Source of the DNA: Treponema sp. | Lineage (GTDB): Bacteria > Spirochaetota > Spirochaetia > Treponematales > Treponemataceae | NCBI GenBank assembly: GCA_016290335.1 | Contig: JAEETM010000004.1 | Span: 1-64,000, forward strand | Direction: 5' to 3' | DNA length: 64,000 bases | Position numbers and translations under genes: made by a program | The notes under the pieces: generated by a model | Database searches by the model: none | What the model was told of the DNA's origin: nothing | Seen by the model: only the letters and a program-made list of their open reading frames with translations | In this document: positions 9,629 through 18,741 of the stretch, in pieces | How positions within the stretch are numbered: position 1 is the stretch's first letter | Layout of the letters: each line of letters starts with the position of its first letter

Positions 9629-11773
9629 ATGTGGAAAAAAATTAGGCTTCTGTCGGTTTTTCTGGTTATCATCCTCTCGCAAACACTGATTTCCTGCAAA
9701 GGAATTAGTAAACCTGAAAGAATGTATTTAACAGACAGCCTCTATTATTATTCCGCAGACCGAAGCTCAAACATTGCCTCAATAAAGTTTATTGATAATG
9801 GCCAGAGAACAGTTTTTACAAAGCTTGACCCTCAGGATTTTGATCATCTTTCAAGATACACCGATTATGAATCTTATATCTGGATTAAGGCTGTGTTTGA
9901 AATACCTAACAGTCTCAAAAACGAAGATTTGGGGCTCAACATTCCTTATTTGAAAACCTGTTCTGAATGTTACCTCAACGGTAATCTTGTAGGCTCTTAC
10001 GGTTCTTTCCCGCCAAATGAGTTTTCACCAGGCTATATTTCGCACTATTTTCTTTTACCGCAGACTCTGCTTAACACCCATGGTGAAAATACAATATATC
10101 TCAAAATATGGGCCGGTGGCTCAGGTGCAATTTCCAAAAACCTTTATATTTCCGAAGCAAGCCATGCACAGTTCCATTCAACAGTTCTGACATTTTTCAA
10201 TTCAAAAATAATACTAATTTTCTCAGGAGCAATGTTCCTTTCCTTTGTTTTTTACTTCCTGATGTTCCTTGGATTAAAAAAGGTAAATCGCCATCAGGAG
10301 CATATAGTTTTTGCGCTTTTAAACTTTTACACCATCCACTTTCTTCTAATGTTCTTTGCTTCTGATATTCCATTTCTTACATCATCAGTAATTTCTTATC
10401 TGACATTTTTAAAGTTCACGTTCTTCTTTGGTGCATTTTCTACCATTTACTTTGCAAACAGCTTTATTTTAAGCTTCCTGCAAATCCGTCAGTCAGATAA
10501 AATAATGATAATAAGAACAGCTATTTTTGCAGTAGGAGTACTTCCGGCATTGTTTGCTCCTTCTTACAAATCTCTGTCTTATTTACTTATACCTTCTTTC
10601 TTTCTCACCCTTGCTCAGTTCGGTTTTACAATACCAAAGATTATCGAGCACCTTAAGAATAAGGAAACAAGGGCAAATGCCAAAAAACTATTTAAGGGCT
10701 TTTCTCCGGTTCTCTGCTGTATTCCAGTTGATTTTATAATGAGGATTGGATTTGCATACAGGGACTGGCCGTATTTTACAATTTACGGCTGGCAGATTAC
10801 TGTAATTACGTTTACAGCTTTTCTTGTAAAGCAATTTACCAATTTGTATTTGAACAACATAAAGCTTACTGATCAGCTTGCAGATTTTAATTCACATCTG
10901 GAAAATCAGGTTGCAGAACGTACAAAAGAGATTTCGGAAAAAAATCTTATTCTCACCGAAGGTCTTCACGCGGTTTCAAACGTACAGAAAAACTTTTTGC
11001 CGCCTAAAAAACGTACCTTCCGTGGCTGGGAGCTTGCAATAAGTTATAAGCCGCTTGTTAATGAAGTTTCGGGTGATTTGTACGACTATTACTACACCGG
11101 CGAAAATCTTGACGGTATTGGTATTTTTGATGTTTCCGGTCACGGCATTCCGTCAGGTCTGATGACAATCCTCGCAAAAGGAATTATCTCGCAACACTTC
11201 TTAAGTGGCATTACACAATCCGAACCGATTTCCCAGGTACTTGAAAAGATTAACAAGACTTATATTAAAGAAAAGGTAAACGTTGAAAATTATATTACCG
11301 GTCTGCTCTTCAGATTCAGCAGCTTTAACAAAAAAGATACCTGCAGTGTTGAAGTTGCAAATGCTGGTCATCCTCATCCTTATTTATACAAAGCCGATAC
11401 CGGTGAAATTGAAGAAATCCAGTATGAAGATCCAAGAATGCAGTACGGTATGATTGGTCTTTCAGATTTGCCTGTTTCATTTCCACCTGTAAGCTTTAGG
11501 ATGAAGCCGAATGATATAATCGTCTGCTTTACAGATGGACTTACAGATTCCAGTAACCCTCAGAATGAAGATTTTGGAAAGGAAAGACTCAAAGAAATAA
11601 TCAGGCAGAATGCAAAAGAAAGTGCAATAACAATCCGCAACAAAATCAACGAAGAACTCAGCAATTTTACTCAGGATAAAGCTCCTAATGATGACATCAC
11701 CTTTATAATTCTCAAGCGCAACAATTCCAAAGATTATATTGAAGAGCTTCCCGATACAGAATGGATAATTTAA
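9629..11773 (+). CDS. Membrane-anchored SpoIIE/PP2C-type serine phosphatase
   Basis: The N-terminus is a lipoprotein-type signal (LISC, Cys23). Residues ~25-185 form an extracytoplasmic beta-rich domain resembling 7TMR-DISM sensor domains (LNIPYLKTCSECYLNGNLVG). About seven hydrophobic helices follow to ~residue 410, then a short coiled coil, then a SpoIIE/PP2C domain to the end (VSGDLYDYYY, GIFDVSGHGIPSGLM, CFTDGLTDSS, DDITFIIL), whose Asp residues bind Mn/Mg. This is the layout of RsbU-type phosphatases that dephosphorylate anti-anti-sigma proteins after an outside signal. No partner kinase or STAS gene is seen here, so its target is unknown. The HAD gene starts 4 nt downstream. Confidence 0.88.
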   Translation: MWKKIRLLSVFLVIILSQTLISCKGISKPERMYLTDSLYYYSADRSSNIASIKFIDNGQRTVFTKLDPQDFDHLSRYTDYESYIWIKAVFEIPNSLKNEDLGLNIPYLKTCSECYLNGNLVGSYGSFPPNEFSPGYISHYFLLPQTLLNTHGENTIYLKIWAGGSGAISKNLYISEASHAQFHSTVLTFFNSKIILIFSGAMFLSFVFYFLMFLGLKKVNRHQEHIVFALLNFYTIHFLLMFFASDIPFLTSSVISYLTFLKFTFFFGAFSTIYFANSFILSFLQIRQSDKIMIIRTAIFAVGVLPALFAPSYKSLSYLLIPSFFLTLAQFGFTIPKIIEHLKNKETRANAKKLFKGFSPVLCCIPVDFIMRIGFAYRDWPYFTIYGWQITVITFTAFLVKQFTNLYLNNIKLTDQLADFNSHLENQVAERTKEISEKNLILTEGLHAVSNVQKNFLPPKKRTFRGWELAISYKPLVNEVSGDLYDYYYTGENLDGIGIFDVSGHGIPSGLMTILAKGIISQHFLSGITQSEPISQVLEKINKTYIKEKVNVENYITGLLFRFSSFNKKDTCSVEVANAGHPHPYLYKADTGEIEEIQYEDPRMQYGMIGLSDLPVSFPPVSFRMKPNDIIVCFTDGLTDSSNPQNEDFGKERLKEIIRQNAKESAITIRNKINEELSNFTQDKAPNDDITFIILKRNNSKDYIEELPDTEWII

Positions 11774-11777
11774 TATT

Positions 11778-12614
11778 ATGCAGAATAAACTTTCTCCAAA
11801 TCTTATTGCCTTTGATTTAGACGATACTCTCTTAAATGATAACCGCCAGATTGATGAAGAAACAGTTCTTGCCCTGCGTGAATGTGCCGACCGCGGCATT
11901 TACATTGTTCTCTGTTCCGGCCGCGCAGAAGAAGCAATTCTGCCTTTTGTAAGACGGCTCGAAATTGCCGGTAAAGAAACAGGCCGTTATCTTATAGCAA
12001 TCAACGGATGTTCTATTTTTGATTTACACGAACGCAAGCAGATTTATTGCCGCAAGGTTGATTCAGACATTCTTTTGCGCACAAACGAAATTGCAGAAAG
12101 CTGGGGATTACGAACCGAAGTTTATACACCAGATACAATTTTTTACCGTGAAGAAACAAAGTGGACAAAGCTTGATGTTGATTTGTGCGGATTAAAGGGA
12201 CAGGTTGTTGAAGATTATGATTCTTTTTTGAAAACACCTTTTACAAAAATGCTTGTCCCGGGTGAACCTGAATTATTACAGAAGCTTCAGGCTGAGCTTA
12301 GAAAGGAGTTTGGCGAGCGTGCCGTTATTTTTGTAAGCAAGCCATACTTTCTGGAAATACTGCCACCGGCCTGTGGAAAAGGCGAAGCTGTAGACTGGCT
12401 TGCAAATCATATTTCAGAAAAAACCGGCAAACAGATTCTTACAATGGGCTTTGGCGACAGCATGAATGATGAAAGCCTTATTCGCCGTGCCACCTGGGGT
12501 GTAGCAATGTGCAACGGACTTAAAGAAATCCAGAACATTGCAGATTACGTCACCCCAAAAGACAACAATCACAACGGAATCGCAGAGTTTTTAAAAGCAT
12601 TTGTTTTGTGCTAA
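11778..12614 (+). CDS. Cof-type HAD-IIB sugar-phosphate phosphatase
   Basis: A 278-residue HAD hydrolase. Motif I FDLDDTLL carries the nucleophilic Asp, motif II is CSGRAE, and the C-terminal GDSMNDESLIRRA is motif IV with the Mg-binding acids. The long insertion between motifs II and III is the Cof-type (IIB) cap. Family members dephosphorylate sugar phosphates or flavin intermediates; the substrate cannot be told from sequence. It follows the phosphatase gene after 4 nt and lacks its own Shine-Dalgarno, so it is probably translated by coupling. Confidence 0.88.
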   Translation: MQNKLSPNLIAFDLDDTLLNDNRQIDEETVLALRECADRGIYIVLCSGRAEEAILPFVRRLEIAGKETGRYLIAINGCSIFDLHERKQIYCRKVDSDILLRTNEIAESWGLRTEVYTPDTIFYREETKWTKLDVDLCGLKGQVVEDYDSFLKTPFTKMLVPGEPELLQKLQAELRKEFGERAVIFVSKPYFLEILPPACGKGEAVDWLANHISEKTGKQILTMGFGDSMNDESLIRRATWGVAMCNGLKEIQNIADYVTPKDNNHNGIAEFLKAFVLC

Positions 12615-12643
12615 CCCCTGCGACTCAACGCTGCTGACAATTC

Positions 12644-13663
12644 TTATCGCTGGATTCTACCGCTTCCATTTCCGGCAGCAAGCTTTTCAACTTCGTCTAC
12701 GCTTACCATATTGTAGTCGCCTTCGATTGTGTGCTTAAGACAGCTTGCGGCAACTGCAAACTCAACAGCATCCTGCGTAGATTTTCCATTCAAAAGTGAA
12801 TAAATCAAACCGCCGCCAAAGCTGTCACCGCCGCCAACACGGTCTACAATATACATTTCGTATTCCTTGCTGAAGCAGTAATCTTTACCATCATACAAAA
12901 GTGCTGCCCAGTTGTTGCGGTTTGCATTAATGGAAGTTCGCAGGGTGATTGCAACCTTCTTAAAACCAAACTTATCTGCCAGCTGTTTAGCAACTGATTT
13001 ATAACCTTCTTTGTTAAGCTTACCGCCAGTAATATCTGTATTTTCAGCTTCAATTCCAAAAACATCCTTTGCATCTTCTTCGTTAGAAATACAGACATCA
13101 ACGTACTTACAGATTTGAGTCATTGCTTCGCGGGCTTGTTCACGAGTCCAGAGCTTGCCGCGGTAATTTAAGTCACAGCTGACAGTTGCACCCGCAGCCT
13201 TTGCGGCTTTACATGCTTCTATACAAATCTGAACAAGGTTTCCGCCCAATGCAGGAGTAATACCTGTAAGATGGAACCATTTACAATCCTTGAAAATCTC
13301 TGCCCAGTCAAAATCTTCCGGCTTTGCTTCTGCAATGGAAGAATGAGCACGGTCATAAATACATTTTGAACCACGCTGACTTGCACCACGCTCGTTATAG
13401 TAGATTCCCACACGGTCGCCGCCGCGAACAATATAATTTGTGTTTACACCATAGCGGCGCAGACTGTTGATTGCAGCCTGACCAATTTCGTGCTTTGGAA
13501 GCTTTGTAACGTAATAAGCATCCAGTCCGTAATTTGCAAGAGATACCGCAACGTTAGCTTCTCCGCCACCAAATGTGGAAGTCATTTTATCAACCTGAAC
13601 AAATCTGAAATATCCTTCAGGTTCCAGTCTTAACATTATTTCACCAAATGTAACTACTTTCAT
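12644..13663 (-). CDS. kdgK: 2-dehydro-3-deoxygluconate kinase (PfkB family)
   Basis: A PfkB/ribokinase-family sugar kinase of 339 residues. The N-terminal FGGGEANVAVSLANYG and C-terminal VGGGDSFGGGLIYSLL are the two PfkB signatures; the Asp of GGGDSF is the catalytic base. Location next to eda and uronate genes supports phosphorylation of KDG to KDPG, the fourth step of glucuronate use. A good ribosome binding site (AAGGAG) precedes the ATG. It lies downstream of eda on the same strand, separated by a 158-bp spacer full of palindromes. Confidence 0.88.
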   Translation of the reverse strand: MKVVTFGEIMLRLEPEGYFRFVQVDKMTSTFGGGEANVAVSLANYGLDAYYVTKLPKHEIGQAAINSLRRYGVNTNYIVRGGDRVGIYYNERGASQRGSKCIYDRAHSSIAEAKPEDFDWAEIFKDCKWFHLTGITPALGGNLVQICIEACKAAKAAGATVSCDLNYRGKLWTREQAREAMTQICKYVDVCISNEEDAKDVFGIEAENTDITGGKLNKEGYKSVAKQLADKFGFKKVAITLRTSINANRNNWAALLYDGKDYCFSKEYEMYIVDRVGGGDSFGGGLIYSLLNGKSTQDAVEFAVAASCLKHTIEGDYNMVSVDEVEKLAAGNGSGRIQR

Positions 13664-13677
13664 ATAATTCTCCTTAT

Positions 13678-13804
13678 CCTAAGGGGAGATCCCCTTAGGA
13701 ATCCCCCTGTTTTTGGGAGAGGAAACCCCCTCTACTCGGATGCGGGTGTTTTCCTCTCCCAAACCCTCTCCTTCCACCAGCACCGCTTAGGGTTGCACCC
13801 TAAG
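13678..13804. repeat. Three consecutive palindromes in the kdgK-eda spacer
   Basis: The spacer holds three inverted repeats in a row: CCTAAGGGGA/TCCCCTTAGG (13678-13699, almost no loop), TTTGGGAGAGGAAA (13712-13725) pairing perfectly with its complement at 13750-13763, and CTTAGGGT/ACCCTAAG (13786-13804). It is richer in G and C than the surroundings. It resembles a REP or small MITE-like element rather than a simple terminator, since no T-run follows any of the stems. In the eda-kdgK transcript it would form a multi-hairpin structure. Confidence 0.7.
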
Positions 13805-13821
13805 AACCCGCTAATGATTGT

Positions 13822-14460
13822 CTATTTTCTAATTTCTTTTACTATAGCTGCCGCCTCTTTTGTTAACCGTTCAACTTCTGCAAAGTTTCCAGCCGCAATC
13901 AAATCACCTTTAACCATCCAGCTGCCACCGCAGGCAAGAATCTTGTCGCAGGCAAGATAGTCGCGGACATTTGTTGCATTGATTCCACCGGTTGGCATGA
14001 ACTTCATCATGGTGTAAGGGGCACTCATTGCCTTAATCATTTTTAAGCCGCCCGCATTTTCAGCAGGGAAAAACTTTACTACATCAAGACCAAAACCAAG
14101 AGCAACCTCAAGCTCTGTAGGAGTCATAATTCCCGGTGTAATCGGGTAGCCCTTTTTCAGACAGTATTCTACAACCTTAGGATTCAAGCCAGGTGAAACA
14201 ATAAACTTAGCTCCGGCACCAATCGCGCGGTCAACCTGCTCGGTAGTGAGCACTGTTCCAGCTCCCACAAACATTTCAGGGAATTTTTTAGAAATTGCAC
14301 GAATGCTTTCTTCTGCAGCATCTGTTCTGAAGGTTACTTCGGCACAGGCAAGACCGCCTTTTATCAGACTTTCGGCAAGCGGTTCAGCATCGCTAACTTT
14401 ATTTAAAACTACAACAGGAACAATGCCTATTGAACCTATCTGTTTAAGTGTATCGTTCAT
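13822..14460 (-). CDS. eda: KDPG / 4-hydroxy-2-oxoglutarate aldolase
   Basis: A class I aldolase of 212 residues that splits 2-keto-3-deoxy-6-phosphogluconate into pyruvate and glyceraldehyde-3-phosphate, the last step of glucuronate breakdown. EVTFRTD carries the catalytic Glu, AGAGTVLT and FIVSPGLNP line the phosphate/substrate site, and VVKFFPAE carries the Schiff-base Lys. AGAGG precedes the ATG. The shared hexuronate palindrome lies 9 bp upstream of the start, between promoter and ribosome binding site, a position suited to repression. Confidence 0.94.
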   Translation of the reverse strand: MNDTLKQIGSIGIVPVVVLNKVSDAEPLAESLIKGGLACAEVTFRTDAAEESIRAISKKFPEMFVGAGTVLTTEQVDRAIGAGAKFIVSPGLNPKVVEYCLKKGYPITPGIMTPTELEVALGFGLDVVKFFPAENAGGLKMIKAMSAPYTMMKFMPTGGINATNVRDYLACDKILACGGSWMVKGDLIAAGNFAEVERLTKEAAAIVKEIRK

Positions 14461-14469
14461 ATTTTCCTC

Positions 14470-14489
14470 TAATATACTAGTATTCTAGT
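14470..14489. promoter_or_regulatory. Hexuronate-regulon operator, copy 1 (eda)
   Basis: CTAATATACTAGTATTCTAG is a 20-bp palindrome matching at 16 of 20 positions (CTA-N2-ATACTAGTAT-N2-TAG). Related palindromes stand before uxuB and uxuA. The size and symmetry fit a GntR-family dimer, but no regulator gene is in the window. Confidence 0.65.
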
Positions 14490-14605
14490 TACATTCTATC
14501 ACTTTGCGGGGATTATGTCATCATAAAAAACTAAGGAATTATCACTAAATATCTTGGTACAGTATCTGTTTTTTATGTGATACAATATGAAACGAGGTAA
14601 AAAAT

Positions 14606-15889
14606 ATGAAAACGAACAGGAAACTTTTTATATCATCACGGATTGCAAAAATTGCAGCTATTCTTTTAGTTACAGTTACACTCGCTTTTACCGGATGTAA
14701 ATCTTCTGCATCTTCTGACCCTTCAGATAAAGCTGCCGGTAATCAGGTGACGAAAAAAACTGGCTGGAATGATGAAGATGTCGCACAGTATGCAACTTTT
14801 TTTCATTCTCTCTGTAAAAAGGCCGGATATACTGCATTCTGGTGGGATTGCAATGATTTGGTTGACCGAAAGAATCTTACCTGTCGCCAGCAGATTATTG
14901 ATGCAATTATGGCTTCTTATCCACCTGAAGAATATTCCTACACAAAAACTACCACAGGCTTTGTTGAAGAAGATGCCGCAACCGCTGTTCACAATATGAA
15001 AACCGGCTGGAATCTTGGCAACACACTCGATGCCACAAGCTACGACTGGAAAAAAGAAGTTTCCGGTTCTAACGAAATCGGATGGATTTTACAGTGGGGC
15101 GAAAAGGATTCAAACGGAAAGGTAACAACAAAAGCTTTTGAAACTGCCTGGGGTATGCCGGTTACGACACGCGAAATGATTCATTATGTAAAGGAGCTTG
15201 GTTTTGGTGCCGTAAGAGTTCCTGTAACCTGGGCCGAGCATATTGATGAAAACAACAAGGTTGATCCCGACTGGATGAAGCGCGTTCACGAGGTTGTTGA
15301 TTATGTAATTGATGAAGGACTTTACTGTATGATTAACACTCACCACGACGGCTGGGTTTGCGCAACAGAAAGAATGTATAATAAGTTTTCTCCACGCTTT
15401 GAAAGCCTGTGGACTCAGATTGCAACTGAGTTTGCTGATTATGATGAACGCCTTATTTTTGCAAGCATGAACGAAGTTATTGATGAAGAAGATAAATGGA
15501 ATGCTCAGCCAAAATCTACTTTTGAATACATAAACAAATGGAATCAGCTTTTTGTAGATACAGTCCGAGCAACAGGCGGCAACAATGTAAAACGAAACCT
15601 TGTTGTTTCTCCACGCGGTTGCAGCGGTTCCGACCGCGACATGCAGATTTTCGAGATTCACGATTCTGTTGAAAATCACATCATCATAGAAGTTCACAAC
15701 TATACACCGCAAGGCTTTTGCTTTAATGATGCAACCTGGACTACAATGACAGCTAAATGGACTCCGTTCCAGCACGAATACGAATTGCGCAACGATTTTA
15801 CAATGTATGAACGCTGGCAGAAAAGGCTCGGCTATCCGGTAATCATCGGTGAGTACGCAGCCTTCCCAAAGAAATATGAAGATTTTTAA
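14606..15889 (+). CDS. GH5 endoglucanase lipoprotein, apparently circularly permuted
   Basis: A lipoprotein signal ends at Cys31 (TLAFTGC), so the enzyme is likely surface- or periplasm-anchored. Residues 128-427 follow a GH5 barrel from strand 1 (NMKTGWNLGNT) through HHDGW, acid/base Glu290 (FASMNE), VHNY and nucleophile Glu416 (VIIGEYAAF), but the chain stops 11 residues later. The missing final part is present at the N-terminus: residues 54-103 read as helix 7 (AQYATFFHSLCKKAGY), strand 8 (TAFWWD) and helix 8 (LVDRKN..IIDAIM), which normally close GH5 enzymes. All catalytic elements are thus present in permuted order. Substrate is probably a beta-1,4-glucan (family inference). GAGGT precedes the ATG. 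Confidence 0.85.
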   Translation: MKTNRKLFISSRIAKIAAILLVTVTLAFTGCKSSASSDPSDKAAGNQVTKKTGWNDEDVAQYATFFHSLCKKAGYTAFWWDCNDLVDRKNLTCRQQIIDAIMASYPPEEYSYTKTTTGFVEEDAATAVHNMKTGWNLGNTLDATSYDWKKEVSGSNEIGWILQWGEKDSNGKVTTKAFETAWGMPVTTREMIHYVKELGFGAVRVPVTWAEHIDENNKVDPDWMKRVHEVVDYVIDEGLYCMINTHHDGWVCATERMYNKFSPRFESLWTQIATEFADYDERLIFASMNEVIDEEDKWNAQPKSTFEYINKWNQLFVDTVRATGGNNVKRNLVVSPRGCSGSDRDMQIFEIHDSVENHIIIEVHNYTPQGFCFNDATWTTMTAKWTPFQHEYELRNDFTMYERWQKRLGYPVIIGEYAAFPKKYEDF

Positions 15890-15897
15890 ACATTGTC

Positions 15898-15920
15898 ATT
15901 GTCGGACTTGATCCGACAAT
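15898..15920. repeat. Short palindrome, possible dispersed repeat
   Basis: ATTGTCGGA (15898-15906) and TCCGACAAT (15912-15920) form a perfect 9-bp stem with a 5-nt loop between the GH5 and GH29 genes. It lacks a T-run, and its form resembles dispersed REP-like palindromes known in other genomes. A role as weak terminator or mRNA stabiliser is possible. Confidence 0.55.
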
Positions 15921-15936
15921 CAATCAAGAGTTATAT

Positions 15937-17301
15937 ATGAATGATACACTGAATCAACGCCTTGTAAAAATCCGCCCGAGCAAAAGACAGCTTGAATGGC
16001 AGCAGACAGAGTTTTATGCTTTTGTGCATTTTACCGTAAATACTTTTACCGATAAGGAATGGGGTGACGGAACAGAGAGTCCTGAAATCTTTAATCCTGT
16101 AAAGCTTGATGCGCGCCAGTGGTGCAAGGCAATTAAAGCAGCCGGGATGAAGGGACTTATTCTTACCTGCAAGCATCACGACGGCTTTTGTTTGTGGCCA
16201 AGCAGGTTTACGAATCACACAGTAGCGGCAAGCCCTTATAAAGATGGAAAAGGTGATATTGTACGGGAAGTGTCAGAAGCCTGCAGTGAGTTCGGCTTGA
16301 AGTTTGGTGTTTATCTTTCTCCGTGGGACAGAAACAGTCAGCTTTATGGGCAGGGAAAACCTTACGATGATTTTTTTGTAAACCAGCTTACTGAATTACT
16401 TTCGAATTATGGAAAAGTTTTTTCTGTATGGTTTGACGGAGCCTGCGGTGAAGGTCCCAACGGGAAAAAACAGGTTTATGATTTTGAGCGATATTATAAA
16501 GTTATACGAGACTTACAACCAGATGCCTGCATAAGTGTTTGTGGTCCTGACGTTCGCTGGTGTGGTAACGAAGCCGGTCATTGCCGCAAGTCTGAATGGA
16601 GTGTTGTTCCTGCAAGAACAAAAGATACAGAAATTATAAAGGAACGAAGCCAGCACGAAGATTCCGAAGAGTTCAGGCAGAGAAAAATCAGTGCGAGTGA
16701 TGAAGATTTAGGCAGCCGTGCAATCCTTGAAAATGAAAATGATTTGATCTGGTATCCTGCCGAAGTAAACACAAGCATCCGTCCGGGCTGGTTCTATCAT
16801 GAATACGAAGATGATAAAGTGCGCAGTCTGGAAGAACTGACAAACATATACTTTAATTCCGTTGGCGGCAATGCAACATTCCTGCTGAACATTCCCCCTA
16901 CCCGCGAAGGCCTGTTCCACAAAAATGATGTTGCACGCCTGCAGGAGCTTGGTGATTTTCTGCGGAATGAGTTTGCAAATCCAATAAAAGAATTAGATAA
17001 AAAGGAAATAAAACTTAACACAACATCAGAAACAGACAGTTACACTATTAGGATTGACTTACCGCTATCAAAAATAAAATACATAATCATTCAGGAAGAT
17101 ATTGAAAAAAGCCAGCGAGCAGAAAGCTTTGAGGTTCTTGCAAAAAACAGCAGTGAAAAATATGAAACTTTATTTAGCGGAACAACAATCGGGTATAAAA
17201 AAATAATACGGTTTGAAAAACCATTAAACACCGACAGTTTAATTATAAAAATCACATCATGCCGCTGTAAACCGGAAATAAAAAAAATTGTTATCCATTA
17301 A
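15937..17301 (+). CDS. GH29 alpha-L-fucosidase
   Basis: A 454-residue glycoside hydrolase that removes alpha-L-fucose from glycans. The GH29 signature runs from QLEWQQTEFYAFVHFTVNTF through LILTCKHHDGFCLWPS to FSVWFDGACGEG, where the Asp of VWFDG is the nucleophile. The C-terminal ~110 residues are a beta-domain. No signal peptide is seen, so the enzyme should act inside the cell on imported oligosaccharides. AAGAG stands before the ATG. The gene lies 47 bp after the GH5 gene, consistent with a shared transcript. Confidence 0.9.
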   Translation: MNDTLNQRLVKIRPSKRQLEWQQTEFYAFVHFTVNTFTDKEWGDGTESPEIFNPVKLDARQWCKAIKAAGMKGLILTCKHHDGFCLWPSRFTNHTVAASPYKDGKGDIVREVSEACSEFGLKFGVYLSPWDRNSQLYGQGKPYDDFFVNQLTELLSNYGKVFSVWFDGACGEGPNGKKQVYDFERYYKVIRDLQPDACISVCGPDVRWCGNEAGHCRKSEWSVVPARTKDTEIIKERSQHEDSEEFRQRKISASDEDLGSRAILENENDLIWYPAEVNTSIRPGWFYHEYEDDKVRSLEELTNIYFNSVGGNATFLLNIPPTREGLFHKNDVARLQELGDFLRNEFANPIKELDKKEIKLNTTSETDSYTIRIDLPLSKIKYIIIQEDIEKSQRAESFEVLAKNSSEKYETLFSGTTIGYKKIIRFEKPLNTDSLIIKITSCRCKPEIKKIVIH

Positions 17302-17367
17302 AACAAAATTACTCATCATCCTTTGACGCTAGTTTTTTATTCTCTTCTATGCTATATTTGTCAAACT

Positions 17368-18729
17368 ATGACAACCGAAGCAAAAACCTTTTATAAAGAG
17401 CTGCGTAATGTAGTTCAGCCAATGGCAATCCAGAATCTCATTTCTTCTGCGGTAAACTCGGCCGATGTAATTATGCTTGGATTTATCGGGCAGACGGCGA
17501 TTGCGGCTTCGGCTCTTGCGGGGAACATTGCGTTTATTCTTTTTATGATTTCTACAGGGCTTTCTTCCGGGCTTGTAATGCTTGGTGCGCAGTACTGGGG
17601 AAAGAAAGATACAGAATCTATAAAAACACTGCTTGGAATCGGTCTGCGTATTTGCTGTACAGTTGAGATTCTTGTTGCACTTGTAGCGGCATTTTATCCG
17701 CGCATTCTGATGCTCATTTTTACTCAGGACGAAGCTTTGATTAGCGAAGGCTGCCGTTACCTTAGGGCTGCAAGCGTTTCGTATGTCTGCCTTTCTTTTG
17801 CACAGATGTACCAGGCAGCATTTAAAAGTATTGAGCGTGTAAAGATTGTTTCCATTACAGCAACCACAACTTTAATTCTGAACATCAGCCTTAATGCAGT
17901 TTTTATCTTCGGATTATTCGGAGTGCCAAAGCTTGGCATTCTTGGTGTTGGAATTGCAACTTCTATTTCCCGCTTTATAGAAATGATAATCTGCTTTGTT
18001 TATGCAGGCCGCCAGAAGGATGTGCATTTTTCAATTGCGTGTATTTTCAGAAGGAACCGTGTTCTTACCCGTGACTTTTTTAAATATTCGCTGCCGGCTG
18101 TTGGAAACGAGCTTGTGTGGGGTGCCGCCTTTTCCATGTACTCAGTGATAATGGGACATCTTGGTGAAGATATTGTTGCCGCAAACTCCGTTGTAAATAC
18201 AGTAAGACAGCTTGGTTCCGTGCTCTGTTTTGGAATGGCTTATGGTGGCGCAATTGTTCTTGGAAAATACATGGGTGCCGGAGACATGGAGCTTGCAGAA
18301 AGAAATGCATCCAGACTTGCAAAAACAACAATTCTTTCTGGAGTGCTTGGTGCAGTTCTCATTGTCTGCCTCTACCCTGTGCTTCCGCTTATTGCTGACC
18401 TTACAGAAACCGCCGCCCATTACAGAAACATTCTATTATTCATAAATGCAGTTTCGGTAATTGGAGCCGCTATTAACACGGTATTGATTTGCGGTATTTT
18501 CCGTGCCGGTGGAGATTCAAAGTTCGGTTTTGTTATGGATTCAATTTTTATGTGGTGCGTTTCCGTTCCACTCGGACTTATTGCAGCCTTTGTCTTAAAG
18601 CTTCCACCACTTTGGGTTTACTTTATTCTCTATCTGGATGAGTTTGAAAAAATGCCAGTTGTAATCATGCACTACAAGAAGAAGGGCTGGCTCAGAAACA
18701 TCACAAGAGACACTTCTGAGCTGCAATAG
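17368..18729 (+). CDS. MATE family multidrug/cation antiporter
   Basis: About 12 hydrophobic helices in two homologous halves and N-terminal motifs such as PMAIQNLISSAVNSADVIMLG identify a MATE exporter, which extrudes compounds in exchange for Na+ or H+. I start at 17368 (MTTEAKTF); a TTG start at 17323 would add an untypical leader that overlaps promoter-like bases. The 453-residue length is normal. Substrate is unknown. It is convergent with uxaC, with 12 bp between the stops. Confidence 0.9.
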   Translation: MTTEAKTFYKELRNVVQPMAIQNLISSAVNSADVIMLGFIGQTAIAASALAGNIAFILFMISTGLSSGLVMLGAQYWGKKDTESIKTLLGIGLRICCTVEILVALVAAFYPRILMLIFTQDEALISEGCRYLRAASVSYVCLSFAQMYQAAFKSIERVKIVSITATTTLILNISLNAVFIFGLFGVPKLGILGVGIATSISRFIEMIICFVYAGRQKDVHFSIACIFRRNRVLTRDFFKYSLPAVGNELVWGAAFSMYSVIMGHLGEDIVAANSVVNTVRQLGSVLCFGMAYGGAIVLGKYMGAGDMELAERNASRLAKTTILSGVLGAVLIVCLYPVLPLIADLTETAAHYRNILLFINAVSVIGAAINTVLICGIFRAGGDSKFGFVMDSIFMWCVSVPLGLIAAFVLKLPPLWVYFILYLDEFEKMPVVIMHYKKKGWLRNITRDTSELQ

Positions 18730-18741
18730 TTTTCCGGAGAA

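Noticed and set aside
14606..15889. Simple C-terminal truncation of the GH5 gene
   Set aside because: The seemingly missing strand-8/helix-8 part is found intact at the N-terminus, so the domain is complete but reordered.
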